DNA from: Nocardioides baekrokdamisoli
GTDB taxonomy: Bacteria > Actinomycetota > Actinomycetes > Propionibacteriales > Nocardioidaceae
DNA: 64,000 bases
Assembly: GCF_003945325.1 (NCBI RefSeq)
Contig: NZ_AP019307.1
Location: 992,001-1,056,000 of the forward strand
Direction of reading: 5' to 3'
Under the pieces are notes generated by a model, which did no database searches, had not been told where the DNA came from, and was given only the letters and a program-made list of their open reading frames with translations. Position 1 is the first letter of the stretch, and each line of letters starts with the position of its first letter. Below, in pieces: positions 1-8,883 of this stretch. Both the position numbers and the translations under genes were made by a program.

Positions 1-128
1 CGCAGCGCCTCAGCCGCCTGCTGCGTGCGTACGCCGGCAAGGACTCGCCATCCTGCGCCCGCCATCGCGATCGCAGTGGCACGGCCGATGCCGCTGGAGG
101 CACCCGTGATGTAGATCGTCTTCGTCAT
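1..128 (-). CDS. Short-chain dehydrogenase/reductase, N-terminal part (runs off the window)
   Basis: Only the first 42 or so codons are inside the window. The minus-strand translation from the ATG at 126-128 begins MTKTIYITGASSGIGRATAI, which is the classic SDR nucleotide-binding start: a beta strand, then TGxxxGIG at residues 8-14, then an alpha helix. The family consists of NAD(P)-dependent oxidoreductases of about 250 residues. The substrate cannot be judged because the catalytic Tyr-x-x-x-Lys region lies outside the window. A long imperfect inverted repeat separates this gene from guaA. Confidence 0.85.
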   Translation of the reverse strand, partial: MTKTIYITGASSGIGRATAIAMAGAGWRVLAGVRTQQAAEAL

Positions 129-150
129 GGCACCAGTCTGCTGCCGCACA

Positions 151-298
151 GCCGAAAGGTGAAGGAATCACCCTCGAGTGGTGAGGTCAGGCAGCGGCGA
201 GCACCACGTGCGACCACGTCCCGGCAATTTCGGGGTCATACCTACGATCTCGCACCGAATTTCCTCACCTTTCGAGGGTGATTCCTTCACCTTTCGGC
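151..298. repeat. Long imperfect inverted repeat, CGAAAGGTGA family, copy 1
   Basis: A 36-base left arm (151-186) is matched by a reverse-complement right arm (263-298) with only two mismatches. Read from its outer end, the right arm carries the core CGAAAGGTGA twice, 22 bases apart; in the left arm the second core is degenerate (CGAGTGGTGA). A related repeat lies at 45215-45310. The repeat lies between the start of an SDR gene and the end of guaA. Confidence 0.9.
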
Positions 299-310
299 GC
301 TTACTCCCAG

Positions 311-368
311 GCGGCGCTACGCGCCGCTGGTCATTCGTTCGGCGCGCTCGAGCGAGCAAGCTCGCTCG
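311..368 (-). terminator. Tandem hairpins downstream of guaA
   Basis: Two stem-loops follow the guaA stop: GCGGCGC (311-317) with GCGCCGC (321-327), and CGAGCGAGC (349-357) with GCTCGCTCG (360-368). There is no clear U-tract, as is common for actinobacterial terminators. The assignment rests on position and stem strength. Confidence 0.55.
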
Positions 369-379
369 GCGACCTCACT

Positions 380-1966
380 TCATTCCCATTCGATGGTGCC
401 CGGAGGCTTGGAGGTGATGTCGACGGTCACCCGGTTGATCTCGCGGACCTCGTTGGTGATCCGGGTCGAGATCTTCTCGAGCAACTCGTACGGCAACCGT
501 GCCCAGTCGGCCGTCATCGCGTCCTCGGAGGTCACCGGTCGGAGCACGACGGGATGGCCGTACGTACGACCGTCGCCCTGCACACCTACCGAGCGGACAT
601 CGGCCAGGAGCACGACCGGCATCTGCCAGATGTCGCGGTCCAGACCGGCGGCGGACAGCTCCTCGCGGGCGATGGCGTCGGCCTCACGCAGGATGTCGAG
701 GCGCTCGCGCGTGACCTCGCCGATGATGCGGATGCCGAGACCCGGGCCTGGGAACGGCTGCCGGTGGACGATCACGTCAGGAAGGCCGAGTTGGGCGCCG
801 ACGGCGCGTACCTCGTCCTTGAAGAGCTCACGGAGCGGCTCGACGAGTTCGAACTCGAGGTCCTCCGGCAGGCCACCCACGTTGTGGTGCGACTTGATCG
901 TCGCAGCGCCGGCTCCGTGACCGGATTCGACGACATCCGGGTAGAGCGTCCCCTGCACCAGGAAACCGACCGTCGTGCCCTCGGGGGCTGCAGCGATGAT
1001 GTCGGCCTGCGCCGCTTCGAACGAGCGAATGAACTCGCGGCCGATGATCTTGCGCTTCGCCTCCGGCTCCGAGACGCCGGCAAGGGCATCCAGGAACTGC
1101 TTCTCGGCATCGACCACGACGAGCTTGGCTCCGGTCGCGGCGACGAAGTCGCGCTCGATCTGCTCGGTCTCGTCCTTGCGCATCAGACCGTGGTCGACGT
1201 ACACGCAGGTCAGTCGGTCACCGATCGCCTTGGTGACGATCGCAGCCGCGACAGCCGAGTCCACACCGCCGGACAGGCCACAGATGGCGCGGCCCTCGGT
1301 GCCGATCTGCTCCTTGATCCGGGCGATCTGCTCCTCGGCGATGTTGCCGATGGTCCAGGTCTGGCGGCACTTCGCGATGTCCCACAGGAAGTGCTCGAGC
1401 ACCCGCTGACCGTGCTCGCTGTGCAGCACCTCGGGGTGCCACTGCACCCCGGCCATCGACCGGGTCGTGTCCTCGAACGCCGCCACCGGGGTGCCCTCGG
1501 ACGAGGCCAGCACGGTGAAGCCGTCCGGAGCCTTCGAGACCGAGTCGCCGTGAGACATCCAGACACTGTGCGCAGGCGGGATGTCGGAGAGCAGCGTGCC
1601 ACCTGCACCGACCGAGACCGGAGTGCGGCCGTACTCCCGAGCGCCGTTGTTGTCGACGGTGCCACCGAGGCCCAGAGCCATCAACTGGAAGCCGTAACAC
1701 ATGCCGAAGACGGGAAGCCCGGCATGGAACAGGGCGTTGTCGATCGACGGCGCGCCCGGCTCGTACACGCTCGACGGCCCGCCCGACAGGATGATCGCGG
1801 CAGGCTTCCGCGCCAGCATCTCTGCGACAGGCATGGTGTGCGGGACGATCTCGGAGTAGACCTTCGCCTCACGGACGCGCCGCGCGATGAGTTGGGCGTA
1901 CTGAGCACCGAAATCGACGACGAGGACCAGGTCGTGCTCAGACACCGTGCGTGCGGGGGTCGTCAT
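380..1966 (-). CDS. guaA: GMP synthase (glutamine-hydrolysing)
   Basis: Converts XMP, ATP and glutamine to GMP in the cytosol. The 528-residue protein has a class I glutamine amidotransferase domain first, with nucleophile Cys90 in GMCYG and the HPE residues near 177-179. The ATP pyrophosphatase domain follows, with the P-loop SGGVDS at 232-237. The dimerisation domain ends in the usual PPGTIEWE. Length and both active sites are complete. The ATG at 1964-1966 sits six bases after TAGGAT with no Shine-Dalgarno, which supports this start and a leaderless mRNA. The 219 bases upstream hold no gene. Confidence 0.98.
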   Translation of the reverse strand: MTTPARTVSEHDLVLVVDFGAQYAQLIARRVREAKVYSEIVPHTMPVAEMLARKPAAIILSGGPSSVYEPGAPSIDNALFHAGLPVFGMCYGFQLMALGLGGTVDNNGAREYGRTPVSVGAGGTLLSDIPPAHSVWMSHGDSVSKAPDGFTVLASSEGTPVAAFEDTTRSMAGVQWHPEVLHSEHGQRVLEHFLWDIAKCRQTWTIGNIAEEQIARIKEQIGTEGRAICGLSGGVDSAVAAAIVTKAIGDRLTCVYVDHGLMRKDETEQIERDFVAATGAKLVVVDAEKQFLDALAGVSEPEAKRKIIGREFIRSFEAAQADIIAAAPEGTTVGFLVQGTLYPDVVESGHGAGAATIKSHHNVGGLPEDLEFELVEPLRELFKDEVRAVGAQLGLPDVIVHRQPFPGPGLGIRIIGEVTRERLDILREADAIAREELSAAGLDRDIWQMPVVLLADVRSVGVQGDGRTYGHPVVLRPVTSEDAMTADWARLPYELLEKISTRITNEVREINRVTVDITSKPPGTIEWE

Positions 1967-1972
1967 GCCCAG

Positions 1973-1978
1973 ATCCTA
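1973..1978 (-). promoter_or_regulatory. Leaderless -10 of guaA
   Basis: TAGGAT, six bases, then the guaA ATG; no ribosome binding site is present. Confidence 0.7.
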
Positions 1979-2185
1979 GGGGATTCGCGGGCCCGGACTG
2001 CAGCGGGCGGCCATGCCCCTCACTGCACTACCCCGGGATGTCGGCACCCAGCCGGAGGGAGGGTGGCGGGCGCCGACGTCCCGAGGGACAGCCCGGATCA
2101 CCAGTGGAGGGTGGTGGTCCCGAGCCACCTGCTCCAACGACGACCCGAAACCCGGAGTTACGGGTGATTTCCGGGGTGAGTCCGC

Positions 2186-3901
2186 TCAGGAGACCCCGAC
2201 GATCGGCAACCTCAGGGCTGCCGGAGCCGTCGGCGGGACGGCCGGTGCGTTCGGCGGCACGGGCTGCAGGCGTACGTACGCCTCCCCCACCGCCGGGCGC
2301 GTGTCTTCCTCACCCTTGTTGGGCCAGAACGACATCGCCCGCTCCGCCTGGGTGGCGATGGTGAGCGACGGGTTCACGCCGAGGTTGGCGGAGATGGTCG
2401 AGCCATCGACGATGTGCAGACCCTCGTAGCCGTACAAACGCTGGTACGGGTCGACGACGCCGGTGTCGGGCGAGTCGCCGATCGCGCAACCACCGATGAA
2501 GTGTGCGGTCATCGGGACGTTGAAAGGCTCTCCCATGGTGCCGCCGGCATAGCCCTCGCCGTTCTCGGTCGACATGTGCTTGGCCATCAGGCGGGCACCG
2601 TCGTTGGCGACCGGGATCCAGGTCGGGTTCGGCTCACCGTGACCCTGCTTGGACGACAAGGTGTAGCCGAACGGGGTCTTCTTCGGGAAGACGGTGATCG
2701 AGTTGTCCTTGGCCTGCATGACCAGCAGCACGATCATCCGCTCCGACCAGTGCTTGAAGTCGTAGAGCTTCGAGATGTTCCTGCGCTGGGACCACATCTC
2801 CTTGCCCCACCGGCCCAAGCGGCCCGGACCACCGTCGGTGAGCACCGTGGTGAGCAGCGACATCGAGTTCGAGCCGTGGCCGTACCTGACCGGTTCGAAG
2901 TGCGTGTGCGCATCCGGGTGGATCGAGGAGGTGATCGCCACCCCCTCGGAGTAGTCGATCTGCAGGTCGGGTGCGATCGCGCCGAGGATCGCCTCGGAGT
3001 TAGTACGCGTCAGCTCGCCGAGCCGGTCCGAGATCATCGGGAGGTCGCCAGTGGCCTTCAGCTTGTGCAGCAGCTTCTGCGTGCCGATCGCGGCGGCGCT
3101 GAAGATGACCTGGTCAGCGGTGAAGGTCTTGACCGCGGTACGACGCGACAACTTCGCCTTCGTCCAGCGGGTGTGCACCTCGTACCCGCCGCCGGACCGC
3201 GGGACGACGCGCGTCACCGTGGTCAGGGGGTGGATCTCGGCGCCGTTCTTCTCGGCCAGGTAGAGGTAGTTCTTGACCAGGGTGTTCTTGGCGTTGTGCC
3301 GGCATCCGGACATGCACTCACCGCAGTTGGTGCAGGTCGTACGCGCCGGGCCTTCTCCGCCGAAGTACGGATCGGCGACATCCTGGCCGCGGGGGCCGTC
3401 CGTGTCACCGAAGAAGACGCCCACCGGAGTGGCGTGATAGCTGTCCGCCACACCGAGATCCGCGGCGACCTTCTTCATGATCTGGTCGGCCGGGGTCTCG
3501 TACGGGTTGATGACGACGCCGAGCATCCGCTTGGCCTGGTCGTAGTACGGCGAGAGCTCCGACTTCCAGTCGGTGATGTGAGCCCACGACTTGTCGTTGT
3601 AGAACGGGTCGAGCGGTTCGTACAACGTGTTGGCGTAGACCAACGACCCGCCGCCGACGCCCGCGCCGGCGAGGATGACTGCGTCCTTGACCATGTCGAT
3701 GCGCTGGATGCCGTAGCAGCCGGCCTCAGGGCGGAAGAGGAACTTCTTGAGGTCCCACGAGGTGGTGGCGAAGTCTTCGTCACGGAAGCGGGCGCCAGCC
3801 TCGAGGACGCCGACCTTGTAGCCCTTCTCGGTCAGGCGCAGCGCCGAGACCGACCCTCCGAAGCCCGAACCGATGATCAGGACGTCGTAGTGGTTGCTCA
3901 T
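2186..3901 (-). CDS. choD: GMC oxidoreductase, ChoD-type (putative cholesterol oxidase)
   Basis: A 571-residue FAD flavoenzyme. The Rossmann motif GSGFGG is at residues 11-16, the glycine-rich FAD segment GAGVGGGS near 79-86, and the C-terminal HFIGGCAIG/GVNPSLTIAT segments are typical of GMC oxidases. A cysteine cluster (Cys190, 193, 196, 200, pattern CxxCxxCxxxC) follows the family pattern. The sequence closely resembles M. tuberculosis ChoD (Rv3409c), which is also near guaB3 and guaA. True cholesterol activity is uncertain even in that family, so the substrate is inference. The ATG at 3899-3901 overlaps the gabD2 stop by four bases (ATGA), so the two genes are translationally coupled. Confidence 0.88.
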   Translation of the reverse strand: MSNHYDVLIIGSGFGGSVSALRLTEKGYKVGVLEAGARFRDEDFATTSWDLKKFLFRPEAGCYGIQRIDMVKDAVILAGAGVGGGSLVYANTLYEPLDPFYNDKSWAHITDWKSELSPYYDQAKRMLGVVINPYETPADQIMKKVAADLGVADSYHATPVGVFFGDTDGPRGQDVADPYFGGEGPARTTCTNCGECMSGCRHNAKNTLVKNYLYLAEKNGAEIHPLTTVTRVVPRSGGGYEVHTRWTKAKLSRRTAVKTFTADQVIFSAAAIGTQKLLHKLKATGDLPMISDRLGELTRTNSEAILGAIAPDLQIDYSEGVAITSSIHPDAHTHFEPVRYGHGSNSMSLLTTVLTDGGPGRLGRWGKEMWSQRRNISKLYDFKHWSERMIVLLVMQAKDNSITVFPKKTPFGYTLSSKQGHGEPNPTWIPVANDGARLMAKHMSTENGEGYAGGTMGEPFNVPMTAHFIGGCAIGDSPDTGVVDPYQRLYGYEGLHIVDGSTISANLGVNPSLTIATQAERAMSFWPNKGEEDTRPAVGEAYVRLQPVPPNAPAVPPTAPAALRLPIVGVS

Positions 3902-5511
3902 GCGCGTCCGACCGCCTTCAGGACCTTCATGGACAGGGTCATCACCTTGGCGTACTGCTCCTCGGAGAGGCCGAAGGACGGAGCCAACGGGACGACTGAC
4001 TGGGAGGCCACGGACTGCGTCTCGGTGTACCGCAGCAGGCCCTCGGCGCCCTGACGGCGACCGGTGCCGGACTCGCGCATGCCACCCATGGGCGCATCGA
4101 TGCTGGCGAAGGTCGCCGCGTACGCCTCGTTGATGTTGATCGTGCCGCACTTGACCTGCTTGGCGAGCTCGCGAGCTCGCTTGACGTCCTTCGAGAAGAT
4201 CGAGCCGTTGAGGCCGTATGCACCCTCGTTGGCCAGCGAGATCGCCTCGTCCTCCGTCTTGAACCGGTAGAGCGACACCACGGGTCCGAACGTCTCGTGA
4301 CCGTGGCAGGTCATCTCCGGCGTGACGCCTTCGAGGATCGTCGGCTCGAAGAAGTACGGGCTGAGGTCCGGCCTGGCCTCGCCGCCGGCCAGGACGGTGG
4401 CGCCCTTGGAACGGGCGTCCTCGACGTGGGCGACAGCGGTGTCGAGCTGGTCCTGGGAAATGAGCGAGCCCATGTCGTTCTCCCAGTCGAGCGTCGCACC
4501 CAGGGTGAGGGCCTTCGTACGCGCCACGAACTGTGCCTTGAACTCGTCGTAGACCTCGTCGGCGACGAACAGTCGCTCGATCGAGACGCAGAGCTGACCG
4601 GCGTTCGAGTACACCGCACGGACGGCACCGTCAGCTGCCTTCGCGACATCGGCGTCAGCGAGGATCAGCATCGGGTTCTTGCCGCCGAGTTCGAGCGAGC
4701 AGCCGATCAGCCGCTCCGCACACTGCTTGCCAATGAGCTTGCCGGTCGCCGTCGAACCGGTGAAGCAGATGTAGTCGGCACGCTCGATGATCTGGGTGCC
4801 GACCCGGGAGCCGGGTCCGGCCACGATGTTCCACAGACCCGCAGGGAAGCCGGCCTCATCAAGGAGTTCGGCGGCGAGAAGCGCGCTGAGCATCGTCTGA
4901 GCGTCCGGCTTCGCCACGACCGCGTTGCCCGCGGCCACCGCAGCGAGACCGTCGACCAGCGCCATCGTGAACGGGTAGTTCCACGGCGAGATGATGCCGA
5001 CGATCCCCTTCGGGATCCGGTTCACGTGGACGTTGGTGAGGACCGGGAAGACACCCGGGCGCCGCGGCGAAGCCAGGTGCTTGCTCAGCGTCCGGCCGTA
5101 GTAGCGGGCCGTGAGGGCGACGTGCAGGACCTCGGCGAAGGCATCCTTGCGAGCCTTGGCCGACTCCAGCACCACGACATCGGCGATCTCGGCCTGCCGC
5201 GCGAGCACGACGTCGTGCAGCTTGAGCAGCAACCGCTCGCGCTCGCTGAACGGGGTCTGCGCCCACACCTTCTGGGCGGCCCGGGCCCGCTCGAACGCGG
5301 TCTCCACGTCGGCCTCGGTGGACTGCGGGATCTGCGCCAGCGGAGCGAGGTTGATCGGACTCGTCGCCTGCTTGGTCTCACCGGAGGTGGCGATGATCCG
5401 GTCGGTCAGACGGGTCACGTACGCCGGCTCGAGCACATACGTTGCGGTCGCGTCGTGCTCGGGGTCACGCGGACCCTCAACGAGGTGGCGCTCAGGATTG
5501 GGGGACGTCAT
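3898..5511 (-). CDS. gabD2: Succinate-semialdehyde dehydrogenase (GabD2 type)
   Basis: A 537-residue aldehyde dehydrogenase. The cofactor loop FTGSTATG is at 250-257, the general base Glu274 lies in LELGGKNP, and the nucleophile Cys308 is in NAGQLCVS. The sequence resembles mycobacterial GabD2, which oxidises succinic semialdehyde to succinate with NADP+; other aldehydes remain possible. I chose the ATG at 5509-5511 because TATCTT lies seven bases upstream, the spacing seen at many genes here; a start ten codons further upstream is also open. The 3' end overlaps the ChoD-like gene by four bases, suggesting that the two oxidoreductases act together. Confidence 0.85.
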   Translation of the reverse strand: MTSPNPERHLVEGPRDPEHDATATYVLEPAYVTRLTDRIIATSGETKQATSPINLAPLAQIPQSTEADVETAFERARAAQKVWAQTPFSERERLLLKLHDVVLARQAEIADVVVLESAKARKDAFAEVLHVALTARYYGRTLSKHLASPRRPGVFPVLTNVHVNRIPKGIVGIISPWNYPFTMALVDGLAAVAAGNAVVAKPDAQTMLSALLAAELLDEAGFPAGLWNIVAGPGSRVGTQIIERADYICFTGSTATGKLIGKQCAERLIGCSLELGGKNPMLILADADVAKAADGAVRAVYSNAGQLCVSIERLFVADEVYDEFKAQFVARTKALTLGATLDWENDMGSLISQDQLDTAVAHVEDARSKGATVLAGGEARPDLSPYFFEPTILEGVTPEMTCHGHETFGPVVSLYRFKTEDEAISLANEGAYGLNGSIFSKDVKRARELAKQVKCGTININEAYAATFASIDAPMGGMRESGTGRRQGAEGLLRYTETQSVASQSVVPLAPSFGLSEEQYAKVMTLSMKVLKAVGRA

Positions 5512-5518
5512 GTCCGCA

Positions 5519-5524
5519 AAGATA
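5519..5524 (-). promoter_or_regulatory. Leaderless -10 of gabD2
   Basis: TATCTT, seven bases, then the gabD2 ATG. Confidence 0.65.
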
Positions 5525-5571
5525 CACGGTGCGGCCCGCACTGACTACCTCGTGTTGTCGTGGCGATCGTC

Positions 5572-7338
5572 TCAGCGACCCTTCGGACGGGCCTCTTCCC
5601 GGAGGTGATCGCGAGCCTGCAGACGTACCTCGTCGGCTGCAGCATCGGTCACCATCTGCTGGCTGGCACGCTCGGCCGTGACGCGCTCGAGATAGTGCTC
5701 GACCTCGGCGCGTACGCGCTCGGCGTCCCAGCCCAACTCCTGGGCCATCAGCCGGGCCGCGGCCGGCGCCGCAGCCACTCCGCGGTCGAAGGTCTCCATG
5801 GAGATCCGCGTACGCCGCACCAGGACGTCATCGAGGTGCACGGCCCCCTCGTGCGTGACCGCGTAGACGACCTCGGCGGCGAGATAGTCCTCGGCACCCT
5901 CGAGGGGAAGCGCGAGCGCGCGCCGATGGTGGATCAGGTCGAGGACCTCATCGATGAGACCGCCGTAGCGACCCAGGAGATGATCGATTCGGGCGACATG
6001 GAGCCCCGACCGTCGAGCCAGCAGGACGCGCTGGTTGCTGCGGGTCTCGAAGTTCTCCGCACCGAGGAGGCGGACCTTGTCGGTGATCGACTCCTGGATC
6101 GCCTGATCGGTCGTCGTCTTCAACGAGTGCACCGCCGCGTCCACGGCGTCCTTGGCCATCACCCGATAGGTCGTCAGCTTGCCGCCCGCGATCATCACCA
6201 GGCCCGGGACCGGGGTGACCACGGTGTGCTCGCGGGAGAGCTTCGCCGTCGAGTCCGACTGGCCCGTGAGCAACGGCCGCAGGCCCGCGTACACACCCTC
6301 GACGTCCTCGTGATCGAGCGGCTCGCGCAGGATCGCGTTGACGTGGCCGAGGAGGTAGTCGATATCGGCACGGGTGGCGGCCGGGTGAGCCTTGTCATAG
6401 GTCCACGGGGTGTCAGTCGTGCCGATGATCCAGTGGCGGCCCCACGGGATCACGAAGAGGACGCTCTTCTCGGTCCGCACGATGAAGCCGGACTCGCTGC
6501 GGATCCGGTCGCGGGGCACCACCAGGTGGATCCCCTTGCTCGCCTGCACGTGCAGCGACCCGCGTCCCCCGACCAGTTCCTGGATGTCGTCTGTCCAGAC
6601 CCCTGCGGCATTGACAACGACCCGAGCCCGGATGACGAACTCGACCCCGGACTCCAGATCCTTGGCGCGTACGCCGACGACCCGCTCGCCCTCGCGTACG
6701 AAGCCGATCACCTGGGTACGCGTCGCGATCTGGGCGCCGTGACGGGCTGCCGTACGCGCGATGGTGGTCACCAGACGGGCATCGTCGACCTGGGCGTCGT
6801 AGTACTGGATGGCTCCGGTGATCGCGTCGGAACGGAAGTCCGGGGCGATCCGCTGGACCGCGCGCTTGCCCAGGTGGCGGTGCCGAGGAAGGCCCATCTG
6901 ACCCAGACCGCTGTGCTTACCGACGGCGGCCATTGCGTCATAGAGCAGCAGACCGGAACCGACGTAGCCGCGCTCCCAGACCGGATGGGTCAGCGGGTAG
7001 AGGAACGGGACGGGTCGTACGAGATGCGGCGCGAGCTTGGTGACCAGAAGGCCACGCTCCTGCAGCGCCTCGCGTACGAGCCCGAAATCGAGCATTTCGA
7101 GGTAGCGGAGGCCGCCGTGGACGAGCTTGCTGCTGCGGCTGCTGGTGCCGCTCGCGAGGTCACGCTGCTCGACGAGACCGGTGTTGAGCCCACGGGTGAC
7201 CGCGTCGAGGGCGACGCCCGCGCCGACGATCCCGCCGCCCACCACCAGGACATCGAGTTCCGGCTCGCCAGCCGTACCGGCGAGCGCTGCGATCGCGCTC
7301 TCGCGTTGAGCAGCGTCCATGGCACCGAGGGTGGTCAT
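5572..7338 (-). CDS. glpD: Glycerol-3-phosphate dehydrogenase, FAD-dependent
   Basis: Oxidises sn-glycerol 3-phosphate to dihydroxyacetone phosphate at the membrane surface and feeds electrons to quinones. The 588-residue protein has the FAD motif GGGIVGAG near residues 34-41, then the family signatures SSRSSKLVHGGLRYLE, the GTTDTPW segment and the C-terminal helical domain DUF named GlpO/DAO_C. The ATG at 7336-7338 is six bases after TACGCT, so it is preferred over the in-frame start at 7383. No glycerol kinase or transporter is adjacent; the 3' neighbour is gabD2 with a 60-base gap. Confidence 0.95.
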   Translation of the reverse strand: MTTLGAMDAAQRESAIAALAGTAGEPELDVLVVGGGIVGAGVALDAVTRGLNTGLVEQRDLASGTSSRSSKLVHGGLRYLEMLDFGLVREALQERGLLVTKLAPHLVRPVPFLYPLTHPVWERGYVGSGLLLYDAMAAVGKHSGLGQMGLPRHRHLGKRAVQRIAPDFRSDAITGAIQYYDAQVDDARLVTTIARTAARHGAQIATRTQVIGFVREGERVVGVRAKDLESGVEFVIRARVVVNAAGVWTDDIQELVGGRGSLHVQASKGIHLVVPRDRIRSESGFIVRTEKSVLFVIPWGRHWIIGTTDTPWTYDKAHPAATRADIDYLLGHVNAILREPLDHEDVEGVYAGLRPLLTGQSDSTAKLSREHTVVTPVPGLVMIAGGKLTTYRVMAKDAVDAAVHSLKTTTDQAIQESITDKVRLLGAENFETRSNQRVLLARRSGLHVARIDHLLGRYGGLIDEVLDLIHHRRALALPLEGAEDYLAAEVVYAVTHEGAVHLDDVLVRRTRISMETFDRGVAAAPAAARLMAQELGWDAERVRAEVEHYLERVTAERASQQMVTDAAADEVRLQARDHLREEARPKGR

Positions 7339-7344
7339 GGGTGG

Positions 7345-7350
7345 AGCGTA
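7345..7350 (-). promoter_or_regulatory. Leaderless -10 of glpD
   Basis: TACGCT, six bases, then the glpD ATG. Confidence 0.65.
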
Positions 7351-7396
7351 CGGCGTCGGGAGGGGCGATTCTTGGATGCCCAAGAGATCGTCCGCA

Positions 7397-7762
7397 TCAC
7401 GAGTCGTCGAGGTTCTTCAGTCGCTCCAGCAGACGCCGGTCGCGCTTGGTCGGCCTCCCCGCCCCCCGCTCACGCTGGAAGACCGGCAGGATCCGTTCCG
7501 GCTTCGGTGGAAGTGCTGGTGTGCGGTCCTCGTACGCCAATGCCGCCTGCGGTGCGCCGACGCGCTTGTTGAGCAGTTCCCGGACGATCAGGATGTGCTC
7601 GCGGTCGGTGACGACGCGTACCTCATCGCCGATCTTGAGCACCTGCGCCGGCTTGGCGCGTACGCCGTTGACCCGGATGTGGCCGCCCTTGGCAGCCGCG
7701 GTCGCCAGTGACCGACTCTTGAAGAGCCGGACCGACCAGCACCAGGCGTCGACGCGAGACAT
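7397..7762 (-). CDS. S4-domain RNA-binding protein (Hsp15/HslR-like)
   Basis: A 121-residue protein that starts with an S4 RNA-binding fold (residues 1-60: VDAWCWSVRLFKSRSLATAAAKGG and VRVNG-like turn), followed by a basic tail with RPTKRDRR. Members of this family resemble Hsp15, which binds the free 50S subunit carrying a stalled nascent chain. That role is family knowledge and is not shown here. Its ATG shares one base with the guaB3 stop (TGATG), so it is translated from the guaB3 mRNA. Confidence 0.85.
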   Translation of the reverse strand: MSRVDAWCWSVRLFKSRSLATAAAKGGHIRVNGVRAKPAQVLKIGDEVRVVTDREHILIVRELLNKRVGAPQAALAYEDRTPALPPKPERILPVFQRERGAGRPTKRDRRLLERLKNLDDS

Positions 7763-8871
7763 CAGCCCTCGAGAACTATCTCGATCCTCTGGAACTCCTT
7801 GAGATCGGTGTAACCCGTGGTGGCCATTGAACGCTTCAGCGCACCGATCAGGTTCATGGTGCCGTCGGCCACGTGCGATGGGCCGTACAGGATCTCCTCC
7901 AGCGAGCCGACCTGGTCGAACACGACCCGTTGGCCCCGCGGGAGCGTTGCGTGGTGCGCCTCCGCACCCCAGTGGGCGCCGTGCCCGGGGGCGTCGGTTG
8001 CGCGGGCGAAGGGGCTGCCGACCATGACGGCGTCGGCGCCACAGGCGATGGCCTTGGCGAGGTCACCGGACTTGCCGATCGACCCGTCGGCGATGACGTG
8101 CACGTACCGACCGCCGGACTCGTCGAGGTAGTCGCGACGGGCCGCCGCAACGTCGGCGATCGAGCTGGCCATGGGCACCGAGACGCCGAGGACCGTACGT
8201 GTGGTGTGCGCAGCTCCGCCACCGAAGCCGACCAGGACGCCCGCTGCGCCGGTACGCATCAGGTGCAGGGCAGCCTGATAGGTCGCGCACCCGCCGACGA
8301 TGACGGGGACGTCGAGCTCGTAGATGAAGTCCTTGAGGTTCAGCGGCTCGCACTGACCGCTCACGTGCTCGGCGCTCACTGTGGTGCCCCGAATGACGAA
8401 CATGTCGACGCCGGCGTCCACGACAGTCTTGGCGAATTCCTTCGTACGCTGCGGGCTCAGGGCACCGGCGACGGTCACGCCCGCCTCCCGGATCTCCTGC
8501 AGGCGGCGGGTGATCAGCTCGGCCTTGATCGGCTCGGAGTAGATCTCCTGGAAGCGCGCGGTCGCCGACTCGCCGTCGAGCTGCGAGATCTCGGCGAGCA
8601 GAGCGGTCGGGTCCTCGTACCGGGTCCAGAGTCCCTCGAGGTTGAGGACGCCGAGGCCGCCCATCTGGCCGAGCGCGATGGCGGTCGCCGGCGACATCAC
8701 CGAGTCCATCGGAGCAGCGAGGACCGGGATGGAGAACCGGTACGCGTCGATCTGCCAGTCGGTGCTGACCTCCTGCGGGTCACGCGTGCGGCGGCTCGGG
8801 ACGATCGCCACCTCGTCAAGGGAGTACGCCCGGCGGGCGCGCTTGGCTCGGCCGATCTCGATCTCAGTCAC
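7762..8871 (-). CDS. guaB3: GuaB3-family IMP dehydrogenase-related protein
   Basis: A 369-residue TIM-barrel protein of the IMPDH/GMP reductase superfamily without CBS domains. Recognisable parts are the N-terminal YSLDEVAIVPS, the APMDSVMSP substrate loop (53-61) and ADGSIGKSGD. The catalytic-loop position, where true IMPDH has a Cys in GxGSICTTR, reads GFGGGAAHTTR (215-225), so the nucleophile is absent. GuaB3 is widespread in actinobacteria next to choD and guaB2, and its reaction is not settled; a GMP reductase-like role has been proposed for relatives. The GTG start lies six bases after TAGACT, whose TAG is the nei2 stop codon. Confidence 0.9.
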   Translation of the reverse strand: MTEIEIGRAKRARRAYSLDEVAIVPSRRTRDPQEVSTDWQIDAYRFSIPVLAAPMDSVMSPATAIALGQMGGLGVLNLEGLWTRYEDPTALLAEISQLDGESATARFQEIYSEPIKAELITRRLQEIREAGVTVAGALSPQRTKEFAKTVVDAGVDMFVIRGTTVSAEHVSGQCEPLNLKDFIYELDVPVIVGGCATYQAALHLMRTGAAGVLVGFGGGAAHTTRTVLGVSVPMASSIADVAAARRDYLDESGGRYVHVIADGSIGKSGDLAKAIACGADAVMVGSPFARATDAPGHGAHWGAEAHHATLPRGQRVVFDQVGSLEEILYGPSHVADGTMNLIGALKRSMATTGYTDLKEFQRIEIVLEG

Positions 8872-8877
8872 CGGGGA

Positions 8878-8883
8878 AGTCTA
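8878..8883 (-). promoter_or_regulatory. Leaderless -10 of guaB3, fused to the nei2 stop codon
   Basis: TAGACT, six bases, then the guaB3 GTG. The first three bases are also the UAG stop of nei2. Confidence 0.65.

Noticed and set aside
278..2167. A 629-codon plus-strand frame over guaA
   Set aside because: It is the antisense shadow of guaA, has Arg/Asp/Val-rich composition and no domain. The same applies to the long frames opposite choD, gabD2, glpD and ileS.
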